Positions 52,806-61,163 of a stretch of DNA of 64,000 nucleotides are shown in pieces. Numbering within the stretch: the first letter of the stretch is position 1; every line of letters starts with the position of its first letter. Under the pieces are notes generated by a model, which was not told where the DNA came from, searched no databases, and saw only the letters and a program-made list of their open reading frames with translations. The stretch comes from Mesorhizobium sp. SOD10. Its GTDB lineage: Bacteria > Pseudomonadota > Alphaproteobacteria > Rhizobiales > Rhizobiaceae. Both the position numbers and the translations under genes were made by a program. The stretch spans positions 41,665 through 105,664 of the forward strand of contig CCNA01000027.1 in NCBI GenBank assembly GCA_000824805.1, written 5' to 3'.

Positions 52806-54160
52806 GTGGTCAGCTGCAACATCCATGCGACGGTTTCCTCAAAGTCGCTCGCCTCGTCTTCTCCCTGGCGCAAAAATTCCTGCAGGTCGCCGATCGAGTC
52901 GATAGCCCTGTCAGTAAGCGGATCGTTGCCTTGCTTGTATTCGCCGACCTTGACCAAAAACTCGGACTCGGCATAGCGCGAGAGGAGATCACGGAACGTA
53001 GATGCCGCCTTGCGATGTGCCATAGGCACGACGGCATCCATTACGCGGCTGCGACTTTGCAGCACATCGATCGCGGGGAAATGGGATCGCGCAGCGATCG
53101 TGCGTGAGAGGACGACATGGCCATCGAGAATGCCGCGCGATTCTTCTGCGATGGGATCCCCCATGCCGTCACCTTCGACAAGCACTGTATAGAAGGCTGT
53201 AATTGAGCCACGCTCGCCCATGCCCGCGCGCTCCAGCAGGCCTGGCAGCATGGCAAACACGGAAGGCGGAAAGCCTCGCCGGGTCGGCGGTTCGCCCGCA
53301 GCAAGTCCGATTTCGCGCATGGCCCGGCAAAAGCGTGTCAAGGAATCCATCATCAGAACGACGCGTTGCCCTTGTTCGCGAAAATGTTCGGCAAGTGCGC
53401 TTGCCATGTGAGCACATTGCGCCCGCTCCATTGCCGAGCGGTCGGATGTTTCGACCACAATGATCGTACGACGAAGAGCCGCTTCCCCAAGGTGTCGCTC
53501 AACGAATTCGCGCACTTCTCGCCCGCGCTCGCCAATGAGGGCAACTATGTTAACGTCGGCGGCCGCGCCCTTTATGATCTGTGATAGTAACGTTGACTTG
53601 CCGCAACCAGGCTCTCCATAGATCCCGATCCGCTGGCCTTCGCCGCATGTCAGGAGACCATCCAAGGCGCGGATGCCAAGTGGGAATGGTCGCTCGATCA
53701 TGCGCCTTGTCATGGGGTTGGGCGCCTTGCCCCGAAGCGGGCGCGTTTGGTCGGCTTTGAGAGCGCCTTTGCCGTCGAGGGGACGGCCAAAGCTGTCGAT
53801 CACGCGGCCAAGCAAATCGGGGCCGACTGGCACTTCATGCATTCGACCGCTAGCGACCACTTCTGCGCGACTGGACAGGCCCACCATGTCACCGATCGGG
53901 GTGAGCAGCACGCCATTTTGGAGGAAACCGATCACCTCGGCTTCGAGAGAGTGTCCGGTGCGCGGATCCTGCAACAGACAAAGTTCCCCAATTCGAGCAT
54001 CCGGCAACACGGCATGGAGCACCGTACCGACGGCTCTAGTCAGGCGTCCGCGCACGACACGCGTGTCGATATGCTTTGCGGTCGATCTCAGAGACGAGAG
54101 CGCCGCATCCATTGTCCCGTCTACAGCCGGACCGCCGTGTTGTGGTAGCAGTTCGGTCAC
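52802..54160 (-). CDS. rhcN: T3SS ATPase RhcN (SctN)
   Basis: The 452-residue ATPase is related to F1-beta and FliI. It shows Walker A GEPGCGKSTLL (about residue 169), GERGREVREFVERHL, Walker B VVLMMDSLTRFCRAM and the C-terminal KVGEYKQGNDPLTDRAID. It unfolds substrates and detaches chaperones at the cytoplasmic face of the injectisome. It overlaps nolV by 4 bases upstream and the sctO-like gene by 4 downstream. Confidence 0.96.
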   Translation of the reverse strand: MTELLPQHGGPAVDGTMDAALSSLRSTAKHIDTRVVRGRLTRAVGTVLHAVLPDARIGELCLLQDPRTGHSLEAEVIGFLQNGVLLTPIGDMVGLSSRAEVVASGRMHEVPVGPDLLGRVIDSFGRPLDGKGALKADQTRPLRGKAPNPMTRRMIERPFPLGIRALDGLLTCGEGQRIGIYGEPGCGKSTLLSQIIKGAAADVNIVALIGERGREVREFVERHLGEAALRRTIIVVETSDRSAMERAQCAHMASALAEHFREQGQRVVLMMDSLTRFCRAMREIGLAAGEPPTRRGFPPSVFAMLPGLLERAGMGERGSITAFYTVLVEGDGMGDPIAEESRGILDGHVVLSRTIAARSHFPAIDVLQSRSRVMDAVVPMAHRKAASTFRDLLSRYAESEFLVKVGEYKQGNDPLTDRAIDSIGDLQEFLRQGEDEASDFEETVAWMLQLTT

Positions 54161-54777
54161 AGCTTGCCTTGTTCAGCATGCAATCCAAAGCCGAGGCGCA
54201 GCGCCCGGAATTGCGCATCAAGTCCAAGATCGACATTGCCATAGTCGCTCCACAGCACGCATTGCTGCGGCGACAGCGCCGGATCCGGATCAACTCGAAC
54301 TTTCGGCCGGCCTTCCCGTCCATCATACGCAGCGAACTCACCTGCGACAGCATCGGCTTGCGTGGGACACACCTTGAGGCGGACTTCCGCGCCGCCTTTC
54401 CGTTCGATCGCGTGACGAACGGCGCTCACCAACAGCTCACCGGGGTCAAAAGCGCCCAGCAGGTCGCTTACGATCTCCATGACGAGTTGTGGCAATTGCT
54501 GCTCCAGGGCTGCCCTTTGGCGTGCCGCTTCAGAGACGGTCTGCGCAATCAGCCGCGCCATTTCCTCAGCGCCTTGATTCATCCCCTCACTACGTCCGCG
54601 CTCCCGTTCGCGCTGATAAGCTATGCGCGCCCAGCGGCGAACGCGCAGCAGATACCGTTCCGCCGCTGCGCGCGCCTGAAAGGCACCCTGCCAGATTTCG
54701 AGCTCACTGGCCGGGACCAGCGGCCCGACGGGGCGCATCGGCGGAGCGACCGGCTCTACGATATCGTCGAGCGTCAT
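54157..54777 (-). CDS. nolV: T3SS stator protein NolV/RhcL (SctL)
   Basis: The 206-residue protein matches SctL/FliH proteins: a helical N-terminus (WQGAFQARAAAERYLLRVRR, EEMARLIAQTVSEAARQRAA) and a C-terminal domain with EIVSDLLGAFDPGELLVSAV and EVRLKVCPTQAD. It holds and restrains the RhcN ATPase and links it to RhcQ. It overlaps nolU and rhcN by 4 bases each, the order known as nolT-nolU-nolV-rhcN. Confidence 0.9.
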   Translation of the reverse strand: MTLDDIVEPVAPPMRPVGPLVPASELEIWQGAFQARAAAERYLLRVRRWARIAYQRERERGRSEGMNQGAEEMARLIAQTVSEAARQRAALEQQLPQLVMEIVSDLLGAFDPGELLVSAVRHAIERKGGAEVRLKVCPTQADAVAGEFAAYDGREGRPKVRVDPDPALSPQQCVLWSDYGNVDLGLDAQFRALRLGFGLHAEQGKL

Positions 54778-55406
54778 ATCGCCGGGACCTCCGTTCCCAG
54801 GTACGCCAGCACAAGCGAAAACAATTGGTATGCGGCATCGCGGTGTTCGGTCGCAGGATTCTCGGCCGCGGTCCCGACGGGCAAGCGTAGGAACACCCGG
54901 TGGCGGTCGAGCAAAGAATGCTCATCGAGCCAACCCCCTAGACAGGCTAATCCATCGTGTTCAACCCGTTGGGCGAGTTTTTCCGGATCCGCGATCAAGC
55001 TGGTTGAGATCGCTTGCGCCTGGTGTCGGATGCCAAACGTATGCGCTTCAGCGCCGATACGTTCGATCAGAACGGTAAGTTCAGACTTGGAAACCAGCTT
55101 CACCAGCGAACGGGCATGCCAGATACTACCGGCAAACACGGCCGCTTGGCGCGGATCATGCCCATGCAGAAGGTCCGGCCCCCAACCGCTTCCATTGAGG
55201 TCCATTCCATCGTCGAGGAGTAGTTTTGCCAGTCTTGGCTGCAGTCTTTGGTTGTTCTGCAACCGCACCAACGTCCCAGCCGACAAAGCCGGGTCAAGGC
55301 GTGCAGCAAGGCGGGTCGGATGGGCTGAAGCGGCAAGCTCGCCCAGGACCGTAAAAGGCAATTTGAACGAGTCATTGCGTTTGAGGGTTTGCATCCGTAT
55401 CGGCAT
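54774..55406 (-). CDS. nolU: T3SS accessory protein NolU (SctK)
   Basis: The 210-residue protein occupies the nolU position between nolT/rhcJ and nolV. It contains stretches seen in the NolU/HrpD/YscK group, such as HPTRLAARLDPALSAGTLVR and DPRQAAVFAGSIWHARSLVK. SctK connects the sorting platform to the inner-membrane ring. It has no membrane segment. It starts 12 bases after rhcJ. Confidence 0.85.
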   Translation of the reverse strand: MPIRMQTLKRNDSFKLPFTVLGELAASAHPTRLAARLDPALSAGTLVRLQNNQRLQPRLAKLLLDDGMDLNGSGWGPDLLHGHDPRQAAVFAGSIWHARSLVKLVSKSELTVLIERIGAEAHTFGIRHQAQAISTSLIADPEKLAQRVEHDGLACLGGWLDEHSLLDRHRVFLRLPVGTAAENPATEHRDAAYQLFSLVLAYLGTEVPAI

Positions 55407-55418
55407 TGGGAATACCTC

Positions 55419-56264
55419 CTATGCGGCATCGCCGATGGTGTTTTTACGAGCGGCCGCGATTGATGAAACACCCGAGCGCCCCTCGAGCCTGGCTCGTTGC
55501 GATAGCTGCCTCCGCCCATAGACAAGAGAAGTAGCCAAGTAGAACAGCACCGCGAATACTGCCACAGCGAGACCCGCAATGACCGCCAGAATTGGCACCG
55601 GAATTGATTTAGCTGCGTGGGTCAAGGCAGGCCGTTGCTCAACTGCCGGCCGTTCCGCCGGCACGAATACGACCTCTACCTTGTCGTAGGATAACCCTTG
55701 GATGCTGTTTGCAACGAGCATCTTTATCTGCGGCAGTAGAGCCGAGACATTTATGTTGGCATCGTGGCGGACGAATACCGAGGCCGAGGATGGTGTGGCG
55801 CGCTCCCGCAACAGGTCGTTGTCAGGCAAAACAACATGGACACGTGCTGAGAAAACGCCGTCGATTTCGCTAATGGTATGCGACAATTCTTCGTTCAACG
55901 CATAGACGTAACGGGCGCGCTCCTCGGTCGGCGAGGCAACGAGGCCCGATCCTTCGAATATTTCGCCGAGATTCTTGAAAACCTGACGCGGCAGCCCTTT
56001 CGCATTCAACAGGTTGATTGAGAAGGCAACCTGCTCATTTTCGACCTGAATCGTGCTGGTCCCATCCTTGGCTTCGACGCGGACCGCATCCACGCCGTTG
56101 TCAAGCAAAAGCGCGAGCATCTCATTGGCATCGCGTTCCTGCAATTTTGTGTAGAGATCGTCCTTGCAACCACTCAGAAGCAAGAGTAGCGGCAAAACGT
56201 AATGACACGATCGCCGACCAGCCGGGCGGCGATCAATGCCTTCGCCGTGCGGTGACGCGATCAT
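55419..56264 (-). CDS. rhcJ: T3SS inner-membrane ring lipoprotein RhcJ/NolT (SctJ)
   Basis: The 281-residue protein belongs to the SctJ/YscJ family: lipobox LLLLLSGC (cysteine at about residue 33), then CKDDLYTKLQERDANEMLAL, the ring domain with GLPRQVFKNLGEIFEGSGLV and YALNEELSHTISEIDGVFSA, and a C-terminal membrane helix (VPILAVIAGLAVAVFAVLFY). It forms the inner ring of the basal body. The leader is longer than usual (MIASPHGEGIDRRPAG), and a shorter start is possible. It lies 9 bases after nopB. Confidence 0.94.
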   Translation of the reverse strand: MIASPHGEGIDRRPAGRRSCHYVLPLLLLLSGCKDDLYTKLQERDANEMLALLLDNGVDAVRVEAKDGTSTIQVENEQVAFSINLLNAKGLPRQVFKNLGEIFEGSGLVASPTEERARYVYALNEELSHTISEIDGVFSARVHVVLPDNDLLRERATPSSASVFVRHDANINVSALLPQIKMLVANSIQGLSYDKVEVVFVPAERPAVEQRPALTHAAKSIPVPILAVIAGLAVAVFAVLFYLATSLVYGRRQLSQRARLEGRSGVSSIAAARKNTIGDAA

Positions 56265-56273
56265 GCGCCTCGT

Positions 56274-56834
56274 TCATCCTTGTTTTATTAGCGTGTTCAC
56301 GGATGACGTAGCGCCGCTGATACTCTTGGTGACAAGGGAAACCTCAGTGACGGCGCTGTATACTTCCCGCAGACTGGCAATCATCGCTTCGTAATTCTCC
56401 CTTCCTGGCGGAGCGCCTGACATGCGCATTCCCGACCCTGCTTGGGAAGGGGACTGCTCCGCCGGCCCGAGTAGGACGTCCTTCACAACGGGTACCTCTT
56501 GGTCGGGCGTGGCAGGTGTCACGGCATTGTCCCTATACAGCGATGAAAGGGTCTGGAGCACGCGGTCGCCCAATGGGCTCGTCTCGCTGGTCGCGCGCGG
56601 AACCTGCAGGACTGGAGCAACAGGCCCCGCCCCCGCCGTCGCCGACGGGCCATCGTTTTTGATCGAAGCGACCGCCTCTACAAGTGCGCACTCAAACTGA
56701 GCCTGCGAGCCGCATGCTGACCTTTCCCCCACCCTAGACAGGTTATCGGCAAAATTGGCAGAGATGGACGTAACACCAATTGTCATGCAAAGACTCAGTT
56801 GTTCTGTTTGAGGTGTGATGATTTGATCGTTCAT
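56274..56834 (-). CDS. nopB: NopB/NolB, T3SS pilus-associated protein with an SctI-like C-terminus
   Basis: The product is about 186 residues from the ATG at 56834 (MNDQIITPQTEQ) or about 170 from 56786 (MTIGVTSISANF). It has a polar, Pro/Ala-rich middle and a C-terminal helix pair ending VTEVSLVTKSISGATSSVNT LIKQG, which resembles the end of SctI/YscI inner-rod proteins. NopB is secreted and belongs to the rhizobial T3SS pilus. It is the first gene of the nopB-rhcU operon, behind the tts box at 56868. The start codon is uncertain; the frame is open to 56906, but that would run into the tts box. Confidence 0.85.
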   Translation of the reverse strand: MNDQIITPQTEQLSLCMTIGVTSISANFADNLSRVGERSACGSQAQFECALVEAVASIKNDGPSATAGAGPVAPVLQVPRATSETSPLGDRVLQTLSSLYRDNAVTPATPDQEVPVVKDVLLGPAEQSPSQAGSGMRMSGAPPGRENYEAMIASLREVYSAVTEVSLVTKSISGATSSVNTLIKQG

Positions 56835-56867
56835 CACCCGCTGTCGAGCTGCTGTCCTAGGGAGGCG

Positions 56868-56885
56868 AACTGACGACAAGCTGAC
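56868..56885 (-). promoter_or_regulatory. tts box of the nopB-rhcU operon
   Basis: The plus strand reads AACTGACGACAAGCTGAC, i.e. GTCAGCTTGTCGTCAGTT on the minus strand, about 14 matches to the 17 defined core positions. It sits 34 bases before the chosen nopB start, or 82 before the alternative one. The longer distance is nearer to the other boxes and may favour the ATG at 56786. Confidence 0.8.
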
Positions 56886-56965
56886 GAACTGGCCACCAAG
56901 CGTCATTTAAAGGCCACGTTCGGCGTCCAGGTCAGCACGAACTTCAACTTTCGATTTTGGACAAG

Positions 56966-57670
56966 ATGCCGGAAAATACGATCCGATCTACCATTCTGCA
57001 CATTGCGATGAGAGTTCTCTTTCTCGGGGTTCTTCTCTCCACCGGCATTTATACGACGCTGGCGGCCCCTCTGTCGCTGCCGTCGACGCCTTATAGGTAT
57101 ACAGTTCTGGATCAGGACCTGTCCGCCGCTTTGCGAGAATTCGGCAACAACCTCAATGTCCACGTCAACGTCAGCTCCGAGGTAAAGGGGCGCATCCGCG
57201 GGCGTATGCCGAGTATGTCGCCGCGCGCGTTTCTGGATCGCTTGACCGACCTCTACGATCTCCAATGGTATTATGATGGGCTTGTGCTCCACGTATCTGC
57301 TGCGAAAGAAGCGCAGACTCGTATGCTGGTTTTGACTTCAGTCCGCTTCGAGGTGTTCAAGGCGGCCCTTGATGAGCTTGGAATTTCCGACGAGCGCTAC
57401 GTCGTGAGACCGGCACCGGGAAAGGGCCTAGTCATGGTTTCCGGCCCACCCCGCTTCATTGTGCTTGTGGAGCAGACGTACAACGGCCTCGTAGCGGAGG
57501 CACAGGCGCGACCTCACGACACCGGGACGCCCCCAAAGGAGACGGAATTGATGTTGTTTCGTGGCTCCTCGACCGTGGTCGTTCGCGATGGGCGACCTGA
57601 AGGTCCGTTCTCTTCCGAAATGCCGCATCAGGACAGCGTCGTCCGTGAGCCTGCACAGAGCCAGAGATGA
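56966..57670 (+). CDS. rhcC1: T3SS secretin N-terminal subunit RhcC1 (NolW)
   Basis: The 234-residue protein has a signal peptide (VLFLGVLLSTGIYTTLAAPL) followed by secretin N0/N1 domains: YRYTVLDQDLSAALREFGNN, RAFLDRLTDLYDLQWYYDGL and VLHVSAAKEAQTRMLVL. In rhizobia the outer-membrane secretin is split, and this part (NolW) supplies the periplasmic gate domains. I chose the ATG at 56966 over the TTG at 56957. It is transcribed away from nopB, and only 130 bases separate the two genes. Confidence 0.92.
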   Translation: MPENTIRSTILHIAMRVLFLGVLLSTGIYTTLAAPLSLPSTPYRYTVLDQDLSAALREFGNNLNVHVNVSSEVKGRIRGRMPSMSPRAFLDRLTDLYDLQWYYDGLVLHVSAAKEAQTRMLVLTSVRFEVFKAALDELGISDERYVVRPAPGKGLVMVSGPPRFIVLVEQTYNGLVAEAQARPHDTGTPPKETELMLFRGSSTVVVRDGRPEGPFSSEMPHQDSVVREPAQSQR

Positions 57671-57749
57671 CAATTGAGGATTCACCGCAGCTTCCCCTAG
57701 GAAACAACAAGGCCGCCATTCGCTAACAATTGCGCTTCCTTCCGCACTC

Positions 57750-57767
57750 GTCAGCTGTTCGACAGCT
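57750..57767 (+). promoter_or_regulatory. tts box of nopX
   Basis: GTCAGCTGTTCGACAGCT matches the TtsI core at nearly all defined positions and is followed by GAAGCTTGTAACC. It lies about 160 bases before the nopX ATG, in the same direction. Confidence 0.88.
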
Positions 57768-57928
57768 GAAGCTTGTAACCGGTGTTGTCGCTGACGAGGA
57801 ACTAAAAATCAGCAGCATTGATAGCCGCACGTTAGTCATGCGGCCGGCGTTCGGTATTCGTCGGGAACGACGGTGGCACCAGGTGACGCAAATGTGACGG
57901 CTTTTGATCTCAACTGTGAGGATGCACG

Positions 57929-59827
57929 ATGTCACTTAACCTTTCGGCAGCAAATAGCTCCACCCCCGCCCTCTCCCCACAGGCCTGCGCGGGCCTAGAA
58001 CCTTCTCCGCAAATTGTCGCCCAGACCGGGCAAGGCGCGCTTCTGCCCTTCCAGGCGATGCTTTCCAGCTGCTCGCCGCAGGACAAAGTGCCCGATTCCT
58101 TCGCGCAACTGGGCGTGCCAGCGGATTTGAAGTCGGCCATGGACGAATTCCAGCAGCACCCGCTGGACGAACTGTCGCCAGATGTGAAGGCGTCGCTGCG
58201 AGACTTGCGAGAGCACCCGCTCGAGCTCATGCCACCCGCTCTGAGGGAAGCATTCAAATCATTGGGTCAAGCCTCTGCGGGCGCTTCGCCTCCCATCGCA
58301 CCACCTCCCATCGCGCCGGCGCCGATAGCGGGTACGCGGATCACGTGGTGTGGCGGCAAGCTGACTGAGCCCGAGTTGCAGATTGTAGCGGTGCTGAACC
58401 GCCATAAGGACAAATGCCCGCTCAGTTGGGATTCGCTGAGCGAGCTAGCCAATGATCCGTCCACGCCGCCGGATCTTAAGGCTGCTATCGAAAGCTTGCA
58501 GCAGGACCCGGAGCTCTTTTATGCCATCGGCTCGCAGGGTGATGGCCGCTGCGGCGGCAAGATCAAGGCAAATGATTTGTCCGGGTTCTCAGGCCATCAC
58601 CCACAAGTCGCCGCCTTCCAGGACCAGCAAGCACGAAGCTACGAGCAGAACTACATCCCATCCGACGGATCTGGAAATGGTCAGCCGACGGTCATGACCT
58701 TGAACGATGCAGTGCGCGAGCTTTACCGATACTCCGACAACCTACCCAAGAACCTGAGCCTGGCTGATTTCGACAAGATCGTTGACGGCACAGCAAAAAC
58801 CGGCAAATGCCCGCCCCAAGTCATTGCAGCCGCCCAATATTTCCTCACTCATCCAGATGCCTGGAAGCAGTTGTATGGTGGCTCGATCGACAAGGTGCAC
58901 AAATATGACTTCCTGCAAGTCGCCTCATCGTCGATGAGCCTCACGCAACCCGAGCTGAACACGCTCGATACAATTAGCCGCAATCAGCGTGACTTTTTCG
59001 GGAGCGGTGTCCTGACGCGTGACAAACTGGCGAAGATGGCCGACGACAAGAGTCTCGGTCCGAAGGTACGGCAAGCGGCGTCGCAGCTACTGTCAGATCC
59101 TTTATTGTTCGGTTTGCTGAACAATTCAATTACGGGCTACAAGACCCATCATGGGTTCTTCGACTTCGGAGGGGGACATACGGTCGATTCCGGTAACATC
59201 AGCAACCGGGACTTCACGAAATTCTACAACGATATGACGGTTGCGAACCGCACGATTCAGCAGGCAAAGACCCATGTTCCCAAAACCCAGGCAGATAAGG
59301 ACGCGGTCGCGGACATGAAGATGGGCATGGCGGACCAGCCCGATATCAAGTCTGTCAAGAAGAATGGCGGGGCTTTGATGCACGCCATCGACGGCGTTCT
59401 CAAAGTGGGCTCGCAAGTTTTTGATTGGGCCGCGACAGCGGCGGGGCTGCTCAGCTTCGTTCCGGGCCTGGGCCAAGTGGCCGATGCTGTTTCAATGGCG
59501 ATTGAGGGGGCGTCGCAAGCGGCGAAGCTTATCCATACCGCCATTAGCGGAGGCAACATTAAGAGGGCTTTGGCCGAAGCAGGCCTCGATTTCGCGGCTC
59601 AGGCTGTAAGCCTTGTCGCCGGCCCCGAGGTCAAACTCGCAATTCGCAACGGTCTCGTGAAGGCGGCGGTAGAAGAGGCCGTCGCGGCCGGCGTCAATCT
59701 ACCGGTTGCGGCCGCGAAATCCTATGCAGAAGATTATCTAAACAATCTGAAGGCACGCCTTGAGGCTGGCCCAATGCAAGCCGCAGGCGTTCCCGACTAT
59801 GCAGGCATGCCTCAAAACATAGCCTGA
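57929..59827 (+). CDS. nopX: T3SS translocon protein NopX (NolX, HrpF family)
   Basis: The 632-residue secreted protein matches NolX/HrpF: two N-terminal repeats with DELSPDVKASLRDLREHPLE and SLQQDPELFYAIGSQGDGRC, the DNAVRELYRYSDNLPKNLS-type segment (LNDAVRELYRYSDNLPKNLS), and two hydrophobic stretches near the C-terminus (FDWAATAAGLLSFVPGLGQV, then AGLDFAAQAVSLVAGPEVKL). It is thought to form the pore in the host membrane. A GAGGATGCACG context precedes the ATG, and there is a tts box 160 bases upstream. It is followed by a gene-less stretch. Confidence 0.93.
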   Translation: MSLNLSAANSSTPALSPQACAGLEPSPQIVAQTGQGALLPFQAMLSSCSPQDKVPDSFAQLGVPADLKSAMDEFQQHPLDELSPDVKASLRDLREHPLELMPPALREAFKSLGQASAGASPPIAPPPIAPAPIAGTRITWCGGKLTEPELQIVAVLNRHKDKCPLSWDSLSELANDPSTPPDLKAAIESLQQDPELFYAIGSQGDGRCGGKIKANDLSGFSGHHPQVAAFQDQQARSYEQNYIPSDGSGNGQPTVMTLNDAVRELYRYSDNLPKNLSLADFDKIVDGTAKTGKCPPQVIAAAQYFLTHPDAWKQLYGGSIDKVHKYDFLQVASSSMSLTQPELNTLDTISRNQRDFFGSGVLTRDKLAKMADDKSLGPKVRQAASQLLSDPLLFGLLNNSITGYKTHHGFFDFGGGHTVDSGNISNRDFTKFYNDMTVANRTIQQAKTHVPKTQADKDAVADMKMGMADQPDIKSVKKNGGALMHAIDGVLKVGSQVFDWAATAAGLLSFVPGLGQVADAVSMAIEGASQAAKLIHTAISGGNIKRALAEAGLDFAAQAVSLVAGPEVKLAIRNGLVKAAVEEAVAAGVNLPVAAAKSYAEDYLNNLKARLEAGPMQAAGVPDYAGMPQNIA

Positions 59828-60575
59828 TAAATCACTCCGCGTCTCCTTCCGCGCGGATTGCCTATCCTGCCAATCAGCGGCTGCACAAACTTTGCCGCCC
59901 TGATTGGTGGGCTGGGTTGCGGCGGGGTGGATCCCTCGATGGTGCGATAGATCATCCATTGCATAGTCGGCGCACCATCCAAAAGGATGTCGTGGATGTC
60001 GCTGACAACAAGTTCCGCATGCCGATCATGGACGCGTAGCGTAGCCTTCAATCGATCAGTTCCTGGCGGGGTCTTAGAATAGCCTGGCAGGAAGGGGAAG
60101 TTTGTCCGACTGCGATAGCGAACCTCAATCAAAGCACGGCTGTCGTCCGACTAATCTTCGCTCGAGCATCACCATCTGCGGGCGTGGTAGACGAGGAGGC
60201 TTTGGTTGCACAAGTCGCGGGCTTCTTGCGTCTACAGCGGGAGCACGCCAGCTATCCCATCACCTTGTGCACACGGTACAAGGCGGATCGAAAATGCGAC
60301 GCAAGAACAGGAGGTATTTCACGCCCGAAATGCCGATCAGGCAATTCCAACCAATGCAACTTCATTCCCGGGCAAAACCAGGCAACATTCTGATGGCTCT
60401 CTGAAGGACCTTTGGGAAGAGGTTCCTCAAGTCTGATCGCCTAATCGCCCCCCAGCATCGCCCGTTGCGTGATGCCTCCATCGATACCCGTTGCCGCCCA
60501 ACGACCATTCCTGCCCTTGCGCAAACGCCGTCATGCGTAATGCCTGGCTGCGTATGTGCTAGGCCATGATTGCTA
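59828..60575. other. Gene-less stretch after nopX
   Basis: About 750 bases. A minus-strand frame at 59812-60132 (beginning MIEVRYRSRTNFPFLPGYSK) and plus-strand frames between 60102 and 60436 are open but unrecognised and overlap each other. They read as decayed genes. No tts box was seen. Confidence 0.4.
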
Positions 60576-61148
60576 TTACTTTCCGTGTTCTACGCTGCTG
60601 GTCTTGCCCGTCTCGAAGGTCCTGTATTTAGCAACCGGAATAGCCGCACGATCACCGAGACTTGGCCTGACAGCGTTGTTGTCGATCAAGTCGAGCGGCT
60701 CATTGACCATGACCGCCAAATTGCGGCGAGTCGAACAGCCGAGCGTCCGGTCGAAGGAACTGTCATTGGCTAAAGGACCGGAAAATGGCGGACAGTCAGG
60801 AGGGAGGCTGTCGTAGACAATCGCCTCTATTCGCGCTGCAGAACGGTGGTGCTGTTCAAAGAGGCGGATGTTGTAAGCGTCAACTCCCATCTCCATCACC
60901 TGACTGGCGATCTCCGCGCCCAGCCAGGGTGGGCCGCTGATAAAAAGATGGACGGCATCGGGCCGGCCACGGCTGGCACTCGCAATGAAATTGCGCAAAC
61001 GCTGCCGTTCGACGGCGCGAAGGCTCTGCAAGAATAAGACCTTGTTCTCCTGCCGGACGAGGATTTCAGTCGATGACTCAACCGGCGAGGAGCTCGTGCA
61101 GCCACTCAAGCTTGCACTCAAAGCGACCAGGAGGCTTGTGATCCGCAT
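60576..61148 (-). CDS. Lipoprotein of the T3SS cluster (y4xK-like, CpaD-type)
   Basis: The 190-residue protein begins with a lipoprotein signal (MRITSLLVALSASLSGCTSS, cysteine at 17) and continues with a periplasmic domain (AVERQRLRNFIASASRGRPD, FISGPPWLGAEIASQVMEMG) like the CpaD proteins of Flp/Tad pili. In NGR234 the equivalent, y4xK, also follows rhcC2. It probably helps the RhcC2 secretin into the outer membrane. It starts 15 bases after the rhcC2 stop and is likely co-transcribed with it. Confidence 0.8.
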   Translation of the reverse strand: MRITSLLVALSASLSGCTSSSPVESSTEILVRQENKVLFLQSLRAVERQRLRNFIASASRGRPDAVHLFISGPPWLGAEIASQVMEMGVDAYNIRLFEQHHRSAARIEAIVYDSLPPDCPPFSGPLANDSSFDRTLGCSTRRNLAVMVNEPLDLIDNNAVRPSLGDRAAIPVAKYRTFETGKTSSVEHGK

Positions 61149-61163
61149 CGTTATTGGGCGTCA

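Noticed and set aside
56925..56945. tts box before rhcC1 (GTCAGCACGAACTTCAAC)
   Set aside because: Only the GTCAGC start fits. rhcC1 may be served from the nopB box region or another promoter.
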